A stretch of DNA of 64,000 bases, taken from assembly GCA_049517655.1 (NCBI GenBank), contig JBEKRQ010000002.1, forward strand, positions 558,001-622,000. The letters run 5' to 3'. The notes below the pieces were generated by a model. The model was not told the origin of the DNA, did no database searches, and worked only from the letters and a program-made list of their open reading frames with translations. This DNA comes from UBA11358 sp049517655 (GTDB taxonomy: Bacteria > Verrucomicrobiota > Verrucomicrobiia > Limisphaerales > UBA11358). Below are positions 45,956-54,082 of this stretch, in pieces. The translations under genes and the position numbers were made by a program. Positions within the stretch are counted from its first letter, which is position 1. Every line of letters begins with the position of its first letter.

Positions 45956-46894
45956 GTGAAAATATCGGTGTTGATAAACAATTTCAATTACGGCCATTTT
46001 TTGGATCGGGCCGTGCAAAGCGTCGTTGCCCAAACAGCCAGGGTGGATGAAATCATCGTCGTAGATGACGGCAGCTCGGACAATTCGCTGGAGGTTTTGA
46101 AAAGCTGGGCTGATCGCGACAGCCGGATTCAAATTATCGCCAAAAAAAACGGCGGGCAACTGTCCTGCTTTAATGCCGGGTTTGAACGGTGCAGTGGGGA
46201 CATAATCTGTTTTCTGGACGCGGATGATGAGTATTACCTCGGATATATAACCCGACTACAGGAGGTCTACCGCTGTCATTCCCAAGTGGATCTTACATTT
46301 TGCAGGTGTGAATTGGTTGACGGGGAAAATGTGCGTCATCCGCCGTGGGAATTAAACAGCACCTCCGACATTGATTTTGGGCTGACCTTCTGCCGTACCT
46401 TTTTTCTAAGAGAATGGCTGGGAGGCCCCACATCGGCGATTTCCATGCGGCGTGCGCTGCTGGCGAGGATTTTGCCGTGCGCCTTGGAAAATGAATGGCT
46501 CATCCGTGCGGATGACGTATTGCTCTATGGGGCGGCGGCACTATTGGGCCGGAAGTTTTATCTCGCTGAAAAATGTGTGCGCCATCATGTGCATGGGCAA
46601 AATCAATGGTATGGTTCGAAGGAGAATTTGGTGGAAAAAATTAAGCATGATCTCGCCGTTGTTAAGCTGCTGCATCACATTAACCCCGGCTTTCCTTCGG
46701 TCAGGGAGTACGCGCGCGGTTTCAGTGAGTTATTTTTTCAGGAATTTTCGACAATTCCACATCCAAGTTTGAACGATTACAAACTTTACCGGCGGATGAT
46801 ATGCAAATACGGTCGCCGTAGAAGACTGAAGTTCGGGTTGAAACTCTGGAAACAGTGGCGCAAAATTCGCCGCAAACAACACTACGTTCCGTAA
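45956..46894 (+). CDS. GT2-family glycosyltransferase
   Basis: 312 residues from GTG 45956; an upstream frame to 45899 reads through to non-homologous residues. GT-A motifs: KISVLINNFNYGHFLDRAVQ, VDEIIVVDDGSSDNSLEVLK, DIICFLDADDEYYLGYI. The C-terminal 50 residues are very basic, KYGRRRRLKFGLKLWKQWRK, possibly membrane-associated. Last gene of the glycan locus; nadD is 200 bp further. Confidence 0.87.
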   Translation: MKISVLINNFNYGHFLDRAVQSVVAQTARVDEIIVVDDGSSDNSLEVLKSWADRDSRIQIIAKKNGGQLSCFNAGFERCSGDIICFLDADDEYYLGYITRLQEVYRCHSQVDLTFCRCELVDGENVRHPPWELNSTSDIDFGLTFCRTFFLREWLGGPTSAISMRRALLARILPCALENEWLIRADDVLLYGAAALLGRKFYLAEKCVRHHVHGQNQWYGSKENLVEKIKHDLAVVKLLHHINPGFPSVREYARGFSELFFQEFSTIPHPSLNDYKLYRRMICKYGRRRRLKFGLKLWKQWRKIRRKQHYVP

Positions 46895-47028
46895 CACTTT
46901 CAAGGAGCAGGTTGTGAATTTACGAAACTGTCTCAACAAGTTCTTGTTTCCGCTGGACTGCGGCTGGAAAAACTTCCGGAGGATGGTTTTGATTTTCCCT
47001 TCCGGCACGAGAATTCCGCGCCGCTAAT

Positions 47029-47097
47029 AAATTTTGAGTTTTGAGTTGGAATACCATTCTTTCCAAACTAAAAACTAGGAATTCAAAATTCATAATT
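47029..47097. repeat. A+T-rich inverted repeat before nadD
   Basis: The left arm (47029-47050, AAATTTTGAGTTTTGAGTTG) is an imperfect complement of the right arm (47062-47097, TCCAAACTAAAAACTAGGAA then TTCAAAATTCATAATT). The right arm ends 1 bp before the nadD ATG. This is a third sequence family at the same position relative to a start codon. Confidence 0.65.
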
Positions 47098-47098
47098 A

Positions 47099-47671
47099 AT
47101 GAAAATTGGTTTATTTGGCGGTTCGTTCGACCCGGTTCATCTCGGACACCTGCTCGTCGCACAGGCGGCGATTGAAGAATTGGGGCTGGACCGGCTGTTT
47201 TTCATTCCTGCCGCGCAATCGCCGTTCAAGCCGGAAACCAAACCCACAGCCCCGACGGAGCGAATGCGTTTGCTCCGTCTGGCTCTTGCTGGTTTCTGTC
47301 GTTGCGAAATAGATGAACAAGAGCTCCGTCGGGGTGGAATTTCCTACACGATTGAAACCTTGCGTGATTACGCGCGGCGCATTCCAAAGGCGGAATTGTT
47401 TTATCTCATCGGCGCGGACAGTGTGGCGAAGCTCCAGGAATGGCGCGAAGCAAATGAACTGGCGCGGCTGGCGCAGTTTGTGGCGATTCCGCGTCCCGGC
47501 CAGGCGCCGTTGAATTTCCCGCCACCGTTTCGGGGACGAATGTTGAAGGGTTTTCCGTTCGACATTTCCTCTTCACAAATCCGCGCACGGGTGAAGGCCG
47601 GTTTGCCAATTGAACACCTCGTGCCGCTACCCGTGGCCGAGGCGATTCGCAACGCGCAGCTTTATGTATAG
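47099..47671 (+). CDS. nadD: Nicotinate-nucleotide adenylyltransferase
   Basis: Makes deamido-NAD from nicotinate mononucleotide and ATP. 190 residues. GGSFDPVHLGHLLVAQAA contains the nucleotide-binding HxGH, and the C-terminal DISSSQIRARVKAGLPIEHL is the second motif. The start ATG directly follows a repeat arm. rsfS is 124 bp downstream, with an inverted repeat and a second repeat arm between them. Confidence 0.95.
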   Translation: MKIGLFGGSFDPVHLGHLLVAQAAIEELGLDRLFFIPAAQSPFKPETKPTAPTERMRLLRLALAGFCRCEIDEQELRRGGISYTIETLRDYARRIPKAELFYLIGADSVAKLQEWREANELARLAQFVAIPRPGQAPLNFPPPFRGRMLKGFPFDISSSQIRARVKAGLPIEHLVPLPVAEAIRNAQLYV

Positions 47672-47675
47672 AAAA

Positions 47676-47741
47676 ACTTTCGCGCGAAGTACGCGAAGAG
47701 AGGAATTTTGCCTTCATTTTCTTTGCGCTTTTCGCGCGACA
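47676..47741. repeat. Inverted repeat (TCGCGCGAA type) after nadD
   Basis: TCGCGCGAA at 47680-47688 and TTCGCGCGA at 47731-47739 are perfect 9-bp complements within a longer imperfect pair. The left arm begins 4 bases after the nadD stop. A related pair lies before glnD (60705-60772). It is followed at once by the ATTCGTGTTC arm of rsfS. Confidence 0.75.
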
Positions 47742-47744
47742 ACC

Positions 47745-47778
47745 AAAAATTCGTGTTCATTCGTATTCATTCGTGGTT
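47745..47778 (+). repeat. ATTCGTGTTC repeat before rsfS
   Basis: Three tandem 10-bp copies (ATTCGTGTTC, ATTCGTATTC, ATTCGTGGTT) preceded by AAAA, ending 17 bp before the rsfS ATG. Nearly the same as the arm before gatB, including the distance to the start. Confidence 0.85.
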
Positions 47779-47795
47779 AGATTCCTCCGGCAACT

Positions 47796-48188
47796 ATGGA
47801 TTCCAGAAAACTCGCCCGGCTTTGCCGCGAATTCGCGGATAACAAAAAGGCGGAAAACATCGTCATCCTCGACGTGCGCAAATTGTCGTCGGTGACGGAT
47901 TATTTTGTGATTGCGTCCGGGACAAGTGAGCCGCATCTGCGCGCCATCGTGGACGAAATCACCGACCAACTGCGCGACGATCACGGCCTGCGGCCGCTCG
48001 CGGTGGACGGCACGGTGCACGGCTCGTGGGTGGTGCTGGATTATTTCGACGTGATTGTGCACGTCATGCGGCAGGACGCGCGTGAGCGTTATGATTTGGA
48101 AGGTCTTTGGGGCGACGCAGCGCGGGTAAAACAGAGAAAAAGCGCAGACAAATCTTCCAAATCAACCACAAAGGCACAAAGACACTAA
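47796..48188 (+). CDS. rsfS: Ribosomal silencing factor RsfS (Iojap/DUF143)
   Basis: Binds the large ribosomal subunit protein L14 and blocks subunit joining in starvation. 130 residues. IVILDVRKLSSVTDYFVIAS, HLRAIVDEITDQLRDDHGLR and VVLDYFDVIVHVMRQDARER are typical. The last ten residues (SKSTTKAQRH) are not conserved and come from a repeat (48164-48189), so the ancestral C-terminus was probably shorter. nadD-rsfS neighbourhood is usual in bacteria. Confidence 0.93.
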   Translation: MDSRKLARLCREFADNKKAENIVILDVRKLSSVTDYFVIASGTSEPHLRAIVDEITDQLRDDHGLRPLAVDGTVHGSWVVLDYFDVIVHVMRQDARERYDLEGLWGDAARVKQRKSADKSSKSTTKAQRH

Positions 48189-48189
48189 G
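48164..48189 (+). repeat. ACCACAAAGGCACAAAGACAC repeat overlapping the rsfS stop
   Basis: The unit (starting AACCACAAAGGCACAAAGAC) covers the last codons of rsfS and its TAA. It appears as a left-arm-type repeat after a gene; a partial right arm lies in the next gene's 3' region (about 48205-48230, minus strand end). Confidence 0.65.
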
Positions 48190-48204
48190 ATTTGATTTTT
48201 ATCT

Positions 48205-48510
48205 TTATGTCCCGGTGTCCTGGTGGTCAGGCATTTTTTGCTGTATTTCGTCCGACGCCTTCACCATTTCGTCGAGGAGTTTTTTGAAATCCTCCAGGCC
48301 GGTCGCCGGAATAATGATGGTGTCGCGCCGCCCGCCGACGTCTTCGGTGATGCGCAGGAACCGGCCACGCGGGTTTTCCTTGAGGGTGAAGATGAAAGTT
48401 TTGCGCTCAATCTGCACCTTCTCGGATTTCAACGTGTCCTCGTTGACCGGCGGTTTAGGCTGGCCGTAAGGACGGTGACCGTAAGGCGATGGTCGTTCGT
48501 TTGAAATCAT
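48205..48510 (-). CDS. PUR-alpha-like nucleic acid-binding protein
   Basis: 101 residues from ATG 48510, preceded by GGGAAATT as a reasonable ribosome binding site; a longer frame is rejected. The segment EKVQIERKTFIFTLKENPRG and RFLRITEDVGGRRDTIIIPA resembles the PUR (DUF3276-like) fold that binds single-stranded DNA or RNA. Convergent with rsfS. Function in bacteria of this type is not established. Confidence 0.7.
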   Translation of the reverse strand: MISNERPSPYGHRPYGQPKPPVNEDTLKSEKVQIERKTFIFTLKENPRGRFLRITEDVGGRRDTIIIPATGLEDFKKLLDEMVKASDEIQQKMPDHQDTGT

Positions 48511-48654
48511 AATTTCCCGCTGAAGACGCCCGCGCTGGCGTTCAGTCCAGCTTGATAAGAGTCTCGGCGGCAACGGCCATTTGTCAACTGGCAAAATCCC
48601 GCAAGATATTCGCCTGTCGGTTTGGCAAACTCGGAGCGTTCGCTTGTTTGCAAT

Positions 48655-49365
48655 TCAATGTGCGCGGCGATGGTTCGGTCGCCGAAGCGGCCGATTTTCC
48701 CATTTCAAATTCTGTTTTTTTACCTTGCCAATGCGGCGATGCCAGTCCCGGATTTGCGGAAGTGCAGCGGGCAGCTCGTAGCGGTCGGAGTAGAGAAAAT
48801 TTCCAAGCATCCCGAACAAATCGAAATCCACGAAACGGGGTCGCTCACCGAGCAAAAATAAGTTGTGCATCAACATTTTCTCAAACGGAAGCAGACTTTG
48901 CTCAAGCTTTTTCAGCCAGTCTTTTTGCTGCGCGCGCCATTGGTCAAGGCAGCCGCGGCCGAACTTGCGCTCCTTGTGGCGGAGAAACGCGACTTGCTCA
49001 ACCTGCGGAACGAATTCCTTCCAATAGATGTCGTTCAACCGAAAGCCCGCGCCTTCAATTTCATTTTCGATGCAGCGCCAGAGAATAGATTGAACACCTT
49101 CGAGTTCCAAAGGGAAAAGCCCGAGATGCAATTCCCCGTCGAGGTATTTGGCGATGACTTGCGAATCATCGTTGAGCTCAAAAATTACGTTCCTGCCGTC
49201 CTTGATGATCGGTACGCCGTAATAGCGTTGCTTCGTCAATTTCCAAACCAGTGAGCGGTCCTGATTCGGAATGTCGGTGATTTTGAAACGGGCTCCGGCA
49301 AATTCCAAAATGCGGCGCTGGACAATGCAGAACGGACTCCACGGAAACTGAATCAATTCAATCAT
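48655..49365 (-). CDS. Glutathione S-transferase-like protein
   Basis: 236 residues. Thioredoxin-fold N-terminus with WSPFCIVQRRILEFAGARF (Ser10 and Cys13 as candidate catalytic residues) and the cis-Pro loop YYGVPIIKDG. The C-terminal helical domain, from SILWRCIENEIEGAGFRLND, is typical of GST. Substrate unknown. The terminal 15 residues are very basic (KWENRPLRRPNHRRAH). Confidence 0.8.
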   Translation of the reverse strand: MIELIQFPWSPFCIVQRRILEFAGARFKITDIPNQDRSLVWKLTKQRYYGVPIIKDGRNVIFELNDDSQVIAKYLDGELHLGLFPLELEGVQSILWRCIENEIEGAGFRLNDIYWKEFVPQVEQVAFLRHKERKFGRGCLDQWRAQQKDWLKKLEQSLLPFEKMLMHNLFLLGERPRFVDFDLFGMLGNFLYSDRYELPAALPQIRDWHRRIGKVKKQNLKWENRPLRRPNHRRAH

Positions 49366-49470
49366 GTCAATAATTGCAACTTCACGAACAAAGGCACTTT
49401 AGGACTCATGTCCGGGAGTGACAAGCGCAAACCCCTTTACACTTTCGCGCCGCAGGATTAGAGTCAAACC

Positions 49471-50145
49471 ATGGCTTCTGAATACGATCTAACGGAATTC
49501 GTAGACGCCGATCTTCTGGCTCAGAAATCGCCTTCCGGGACATCCTCGCCCGCCGGCGACCCGCTCCGCGCGCCGACGCGGGAGGATGTGGACCGGAAGG
49601 TCGTCGAGGCGCAGCAAAAACTCGCCGAGTTGAAACGCGCGCAGGACGAGTTGGAACGAGAACGCGCCGCGTTGGAGGAATTACGCCGCCGCCAGACGGA
49701 ATTTCAGACCGGCCGTCAGGAAATGATTCACGATCTCACGCGCGGCCTCGGCCTGCTCGAAGAAGCCGAGTTCAACACCCGCCGCGACGCCGAGCAGATG
49801 GCCAAAACGATCAACGATTTCCACGACGCGATTGACAAAATCCAGGCCATCCACGATGAGACGTGGGTAAAAGACAATTTCGGCATTGAACTCACCCGTG
49901 CGCTCACCACCATTGAAAATGCGCGCATGGAATGGAACGCCGCGCGGCTCAAACTTTCCGTCCTGGCCGGTGAATCAAAGGAAATATCGGAGGCCGAAAA
50001 TGCTTCCCCGCTTGCTATTTCACCTCTGGCCAACGCCAGTTTCGGTCAATTGTGCAAATTCGGTCTGGCAATGACCTGGCCGCTGGTGCTTGTGACGTTG
50101 GCTGCCCTCGGCGTGTTCGTGGCCATCTTGTTATTACGGCATTAA
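49471..50145 (+). CDS. Coiled-coil protein with one C-terminal TM segment
   Basis: 224 residues. Residues about 38-90 form a long charged coiled coil (KLAELKRAQDELERERAALE); 90-165 is a second helical part. The C-terminus has one hydrophobic segment (AMTWPLVLVTLAALGVFVAI) ending in a short basic tail. No signal peptide at the N-terminus, so the large part faces the cytoplasm if the C-terminus anchors it. I do not recognise a family. The following gene is similar in size, also helical plus TM, and the two are likely co-transcribed (16 bp apart). Confidence 0.65.
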   Translation: MASEYDLTEFVDADLLAQKSPSGTSSPAGDPLRAPTREDVDRKVVEAQQKLAELKRAQDELERERAALEELRRRQTEFQTGRQEMIHDLTRGLGLLEEAEFNTRRDAEQMAKTINDFHDAIDKIQAIHDETWVKDNFGIELTRALTTIENARMEWNAARLKLSVLAGESKEISEAENASPLAISPLANASFGQLCKFGLAMTWPLVLVTLAALGVFVAILLLRH

Positions 50146-50161
50146 TGCCGTTGAAGGACGT

Positions 50162-50686
50162 ATGACGTCCGGGAAGAAAAAGGTTAAAAAAACGGATCCA
50201 ATTTCCGAGCGCGCCCGCGTGTTGAATGAACAAATCAACTCGCTCGAAGCCGAAATTAAAAGGCTCGACGCGCAAATTCAACGCGCGCCTCCGCCGCCCC
50301 GCCTGCGCTCCACCGCCATGCCGCACGGCGCGACGGTTGCCCGTGCCTTGGAACCGCCTGCCCCCGTTCCAGCCGCGCACGATCCGGTTTTTGAAGAAGT
50401 AAAATCGCTTCAAACCGACGACGAAACTGCCACGCCGGACCAATTCAACGAACTTGGCGTGCGCAAATACGATTTGCCCGGACTCATCAATCGCATTCAA
50501 CAGATCTTCCGCCGCCCGACAACTTCGAACCCCCGGCTCGTCACGTATCTCGCCGCCGGGGGTGTTCAGGGCTTGCGCCCGTTGCGCTACGAAAAGCGTG
50601 TCGCCCGCAACCGGTTCATTGTATTCACCATTTTTTTGTTTCTGCTGTTGCTCGGCACCCTTTTGGTGTATTTCCGGAACCACTGA
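50162..50686 (+). CDS. Membrane protein with N-terminal coiled coil, unknown function
   Basis: 174 residues. N-terminal basic KKKVKKTDP is followed by a short coiled coil (NEQINSLEAEIKRLDAQIQR), a Pro/Ala-rich linker, and a C-terminal TM segment (FIVFTIFLFLLLLGTLLVYF). The region around LPGLINRIQQIFRRPTTSNP may contact partners. No family recognised. Neighbour of 49471-50145, which has the same architecture. Confidence 0.6.
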   Translation: MTSGKKKVKKTDPISERARVLNEQINSLEAEIKRLDAQIQRAPPPPRLRSTAMPHGATVARALEPPAPVPAAHDPVFEEVKSLQTDDETATPDQFNELGVRKYDLPGLINRIQQIFRRPTTSNPRLVTYLAAGGVQGLRPLRYEKRVARNRFIVFTIFLFLLLLGTLLVYFRNH

Positions 50687-50697
50687 ATGAACCGCTG

Positions 50698-51240
50698 GTG
50701 AAAATTCAACGCGCCGAACTGTCCATTTCCACGCGCGACGGACAATTCATCGCGCGCTATTCGGGAAAAGGGTTGGCCGGGCTGAAATTCCCGCCGGTGG
50801 GGCGAGTGCTCGCCCGGGCGAAGCCTTGCGAAGACCGGTCCCCGCGAGCCGTCAAAAAAAACGGTATCCCCGCCAAAATTCTCCGCTGGCATCGGACGAC
50901 CACAACCGCGCTGAAAAGTGTTCTCGCCGGGTGCGAGCCGAAAAACGTCCCGCCGCTCGATCTGTCCGGTGGCACAACGTTTCAACAAAACGTCTGGCGC
51001 GCATTGCGAAAAATTTCCTATGGCAAAACGCGCAGTTATGGTGAAATCGCGCGACAAATCGGCAAACCGAAGGCCGTTCGCGCCGTCGGCAGCGCCTGCG
51101 GCGCGAATCCGATCCCGATTTTTGCACCCTGCCACCGCGTGCTCGCGGCGAACAAAAAACCGGGCGGCTTCTCCGGCGGATTGAATTGGAAACTCAAACT
51201 GCTCACGCTCGAAGGTATCACCCTGCCATCAGCCGGATGA
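50698..51240 (+). CDS. ogt: Methylated-DNA-protein-cysteine methyltransferase
   Basis: Repairs O6-alkylguanine by transferring the alkyl group to its own Cys. 180 residues from GTG 50698. The active-site motif IPIFAPCHRVLAANKKPGGF is complete (Cys about 145), and the DNA-binding GTTFQQNVWRALRKISYGKT precedes it. The N-terminal third is only weakly conserved. Starts 11 bp after the previous gene. Confidence 0.92.
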   Translation: MKIQRAELSISTRDGQFIARYSGKGLAGLKFPPVGRVLARAKPCEDRSPRAVKKNGIPAKILRWHRTTTTALKSVLAGCEPKNVPPLDLSGGTTFQQNVWRALRKISYGKTRSYGEIARQIGKPKAVRAVGSACGANPIPIFAPCHRVLAANKKPGGFSGGLNWKLKLLTLEGITLPSAG

Positions 51241-51254
51241 TTTTGCGCCGTGAT

Positions 51255-52376
51255 TCATTTAAGCGCGGCGGCAACGGCGTCGGCGAGTTTTTGCCGGAAT
51301 GCAAAAGTTTCAATCAACTTCGCATCGGATGGATTCGAGAGGAATCCGGCCTCAATGAGCACGGCGGGACAACGTTGCTTGTGCAGCACGCCGATGAACC
51401 GCGCCCGGTTCACGCCGCGATCTTCCAGACCGGTCGCGCGCAGCAACGCGGTGTGCAGGCGGACGGCAAGTTTCAAATTTTGAGTGTCATAAGCGTTATT
51501 GGGGAAATTTCCCGCCCAAATATCAGGATAATTGCGCGTCAAGGTTGAAGGTATTCCCATCGGCGTGAGACAATAGGTTTCCAAGCCGCGGGTCTTTTCG
51601 TCGCGGTTGGGGGTCGAATTGAAATGCAGGCTGATAAATAAGGCCGCATGATGCGCCTCGGCAAACATGACGCGATCAATCAGTGAAACGTCCATGTCAT
51701 TGGTGCGCGTGAGAAAAACCCGCCAGCCCTCCTGTTCAAGCAACGGCGCAAGCCGCCGGGCCCAATCAAGTGTGAATTCTTTTTCAAGCCGTCCGTCGAT
51801 AACGCTGTGCGTGCCGCTGTTGATTCCGCCATGGCCTGGGTCAATAACAATAACACGGTTGTTTTGAGGCGGCACCAACAGCGGTTCGCATAACAACGGC
51901 TCCAGACTTTTTTGCAAGTCGAGCCCGTGCACGAAAATTTGATCGTCAATGATCTGCGGTTCGAAGCCGAGATCGATTTGAACGCCGTTCCAAGTCGCGT
52001 CGCGGCTGCCTATTCCCAAGAGCATCACGCCATTGGAAGAACCAATCGCATACGTGGTGATGGGCAAATCCGACAGCAAGTGCGGTCTGCCGATGCCACG
52101 CTGCGCGGCCCAATTGTCCAGGGAAATCCATGTCGTCACCGATGCCGAAGGCACAGGTTTCAGAGCGACGGCAGGCGGCCACCTTTGAGCAGAGGCAGGC
52201 GAACGGCTCAATTGAACAACTGGCGCAACCAGCCCGGGTGATCGCGGAGTGAATGGTCTTTGAACGGTGTTGGTTTCAGCCCAATTCAACGACTCGTTGA
52301 CGGATTGTCTTGGCGCCGTCGAGCAACCCGCCAAAAGAAATGCCGCGCCAAAAATGATTACCACCGGTTTGAACAC
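51255..52376 (-). CDS. N-acetylmuramoyl-L-alanine amidase lipoprotein (Amidase_3)
   Basis: 373 residues. Lipoprotein signal with lipobox LLAGC (Cys18), so outer or inner membrane-anchored in the periplasm. Zinc-amidase motifs: VIVIDPGHGGINSG (about 178), the Glu in EKEFTLDWARRL, HHAALFISLHFN and the C-terminal CPAVLIEAGFLSNPSDAKLI. It cleaves peptidoglycan stem peptides; the specific role (division or recycling) is unknown. Convergent with ogt, divergent from the ubiX-type gene. Confidence 0.9.
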   Translation of the reverse strand: MFKPVVIIFGAAFLLAGCSTAPRQSVNESLNWAETNTVQRPFTPRSPGLVAPVVQLSRSPASAQRWPPAVALKPVPSASVTTWISLDNWAAQRGIGRPHLLSDLPITTYAIGSSNGVMLLGIGSRDATWNGVQIDLGFEPQIIDDQIFVHGLDLQKSLEPLLCEPLLVPPQNNRVIVIDPGHGGINSGTHSVIDGRLEKEFTLDWARRLAPLLEQEGWRVFLTRTNDMDVSLIDRVMFAEAHHAALFISLHFNSTPNRDEKTRGLETYCLTPMGIPSTLTRNYPDIWAGNFPNNAYDTQNLKLAVRLHTALLRATGLEDRGVNRARFIGVLHKQRCPAVLIEAGFLSNPSDAKLIETFAFRQKLADAVAAALK

Positions 52377-52474
52377 GCGGCCATTGTGCGGATGGCGAAA
52401 ACGGACTCAAGATGTTTCGCCGTTGTCCGCGCCGGTTTGTTTGGACATACTTTGACTGCAACCAACGCAATCGC

Positions 52475-53032
52475 TTGAAAATTCTCGTTGCCATCACCGG
52501 AGCCAGCGGCGCGTTTTACGCGCAGCGCCTGCTCGACAACCTCGATCCGCGCACGCACGAAATACACGTCGTGTTGAGCAATTACGCGTCGCAGGTCATC
52601 GCCGTGGAATTGCCCGGCGGCCTGCGCCTGCCGCCCGGCGCCAAAATGCACGATGTCAAAAACATGAACGCGCCGTTCGCCAGCGGCTCGAATCCGCCGG
52701 ACGCCATGGTCGTCATCCCCTGCACGATGGGCACGATGGGCCGCATCGCGCACGGTTACAGCGAGGACGTTTTGATCCGCGCCGCGGACGTGGTGTTGAA
52801 AGAAAGAAAAAAATTGATTCTCGTCCCGCGCGAAACGCCGATCAGTCTTGTGCATGTCAAAAACATGGAACTGCTGTTGCAGGCCGGCGCGACGATTCTG
52901 CCCGCAAACCCGAACTTTTACACCGGCCCGAAAACAGTCCAAGAGGTCGTGGACACCGTGGTTGCACGCGTGCTGGATCATCTTGGCCTGCCGCAAAAAC
53001 TGGTAGCGAGATGGGCGGAAGAAAAAGACTAA
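52475..53032 (+). CDS. ubiX: UbiX-family flavin prenyltransferase
   Basis: Makes the prenylated flavin cofactor that UbiD decarboxylases need. 185 residues from TTG 52475 (KILVAITGASGAFYAQRLLD); a longer frame from 52412 overlaps the amidase leader and is not conserved. Further motifs: VVIPCTMGTMGRIAHGYSED and LILVPRETPISLVHVKNMEL. UbiA follows via an inverted repeat, and mqnE/mqnA are 3.4 kb on. This fits the futalosine menaquinone route, where a UbiX, a UbiD and a UbiA homolog act late. UbiD is not in the window. Confidence 0.9.
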   Translation: MKILVAITGASGAFYAQRLLDNLDPRTHEIHVVLSNYASQVIAVELPGGLRLPPGAKMHDVKNMNAPFASGSNPPDAMVVIPCTMGTMGRIAHGYSEDVLIRAADVVLKERKKLILVPRETPISLVHVKNMELLLQAGATILPANPNFYTGPKTVQEVVDTVVARVLDHLGLPQKLVARWAEEKD

Positions 53033-53129
53033 CCACGGATGAACACAGATAAACACGGATTGAAAACCCATCGTTTTCTGATTTTCCTTGTGCAGCTTTA
53101 TCCGTGTCCATTCGTGTCCATCCGTGGTT
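53031..53129. repeat. Inverted repeat filling the ubiX-ubiA gap
   Basis: The left arm (53031-53061, AACCACGGATGAACACAGAT) overlaps the ubiX TAA. The right arm (53099-53129, with ATTCGTGTCCATCCGTGG) ends 3 bp before the ubiA ATG. The outer 11 bases AACCACGGATG match the complement of the right arm exactly. Same family as the gatC-gatA element. Confidence 0.85.
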
Positions 53130-53132
53130 GAA

Positions 53133-54029
53133 ATGTTTTCCTTGATCAAAAAATGGGGCGGATTTGTCAGGTTTAGCCATACGGTTTTTGCGCTGCCGTT
53201 TGCCTTGGCGGCGATGGCCGTGGCCGCACGCGATAACCGCGGCTGGCCCGGCTGGCGGACGTTCGGATTGATCCTGGCTGCCATGATTTGCGCGCGCACT
53301 TGTGCCATGGCGTTTAATCGTATCGCCGATCGCGAATTCGACGCGCTGAATCCGCGCACGGCCAGCCGTCATTTGCCCACCGGCCGGATTTCTTTGTTCA
53401 ACGCATGGACGCTGTGCCTGTTAAGCGGCTCAGGTTTGCTTGCCGTCAGTTACCTTCTGAATCTGCTTTGTTTTTATTTGTCACCCGTCGCGCTCGTGGT
53501 GATTTGTTTTTATTCGTTGACGAAACGGTTCACGGATTACACGCACGTTTTCCTCGGCCTTTCACTGGCGCTCGCGCCCGTCGGAGCCTGGCTGGCGGTG
53601 AAAGGCACAGATGTTTCCGTTCTGGAAATTTTGCAGATGACCACACTCGCGCTCGCCGTCGTGCTGTGGCTGGTCGGTTTCGACATCATTTATGCGCTAC
53701 AGGATTACGAGTTCGACAAATCGCACGGCCTGCACTCACTCGTGGTGGCGTGGGGGCAGAAAAATGCGCTACAAGCCGCGTTTCTCGCGCACATGATGAT
53801 GTGCGGGCTGCTGCTGGCGTTCGGACTGCTCTGCCGGTTTCGCATCGCATATCTTCTCGGGTGGCTGATCATCGTCGGCTGTCTTGTGGTGGAACATTGG
53901 ATCGCGCGACGCCGCAGTTTGAACTGGATCAACCTCGCGTTCTTCCGGCTCAACGCCATCGTGAGCGCGGTTTTTCTGATTGTGACCGTGGCCGAGGTGG
54001 TATTTCAGGGCGGGTTTAAATTGCGCTGA
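53133..54029 (+). CDS. ubiA: UbiA-family prenyltransferase
   Basis: Membrane-bound aromatic prenyltransferase, 298 residues from ATG 53133, with about nine TM segments. The Asp motifs NRIADREFDALNPRTASRHL (first) and DYEFDKSHGL (second) bind the Mg-prenyl diphosphate. In the futalosine setting this is the MqnP-type enzyme acting on the naphthoate product, inferred from nearby mqnE/mqnA; in isolation it could equally be a 4-hydroxybenzoate prenyltransferase. Confidence 0.88.
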   Translation: MFSLIKKWGGFVRFSHTVFALPFALAAMAVAARDNRGWPGWRTFGLILAAMICARTCAMAFNRIADREFDALNPRTASRHLPTGRISLFNAWTLCLLSGSGLLAVSYLLNLLCFYLSPVALVVICFYSLTKRFTDYTHVFLGLSLALAPVGAWLAVKGTDVSVLEILQMTTLALAVVLWLVGFDIIYALQDYEFDKSHGLHSLVVAWGQKNALQAAFLAHMMMCGLLLAFGLLCRFRIAYLLGWLIIVGCLVVEHWIARRRSLNWINLAFFRLNAIVSAVFLIVTVAEVVFQGGFKLR

Positions 54030-54036
54030 AACTTTT

Positions 54037-54060
54037 CGAACGCAGACGAACGCAGATGGG
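54037..54060 (+). repeat. Left-arm-type repeat after ubiA
   Basis: CGAACGCAGACGAACGCAGA then TGGG, a left-arm variant of the ATCCGTG family, 8 bp after the ubiA stop. No right arm follows, because the next gene is convergent. Confidence 0.55.
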
Positions 54061-54082
54061 AGGGTGAATATCGCGTTTCGTT

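Noticed and set aside
46912..47028. 37-codon frame before nadD
   Set aside because: Short, no motif, and it ends in the repeat arm of nadD.
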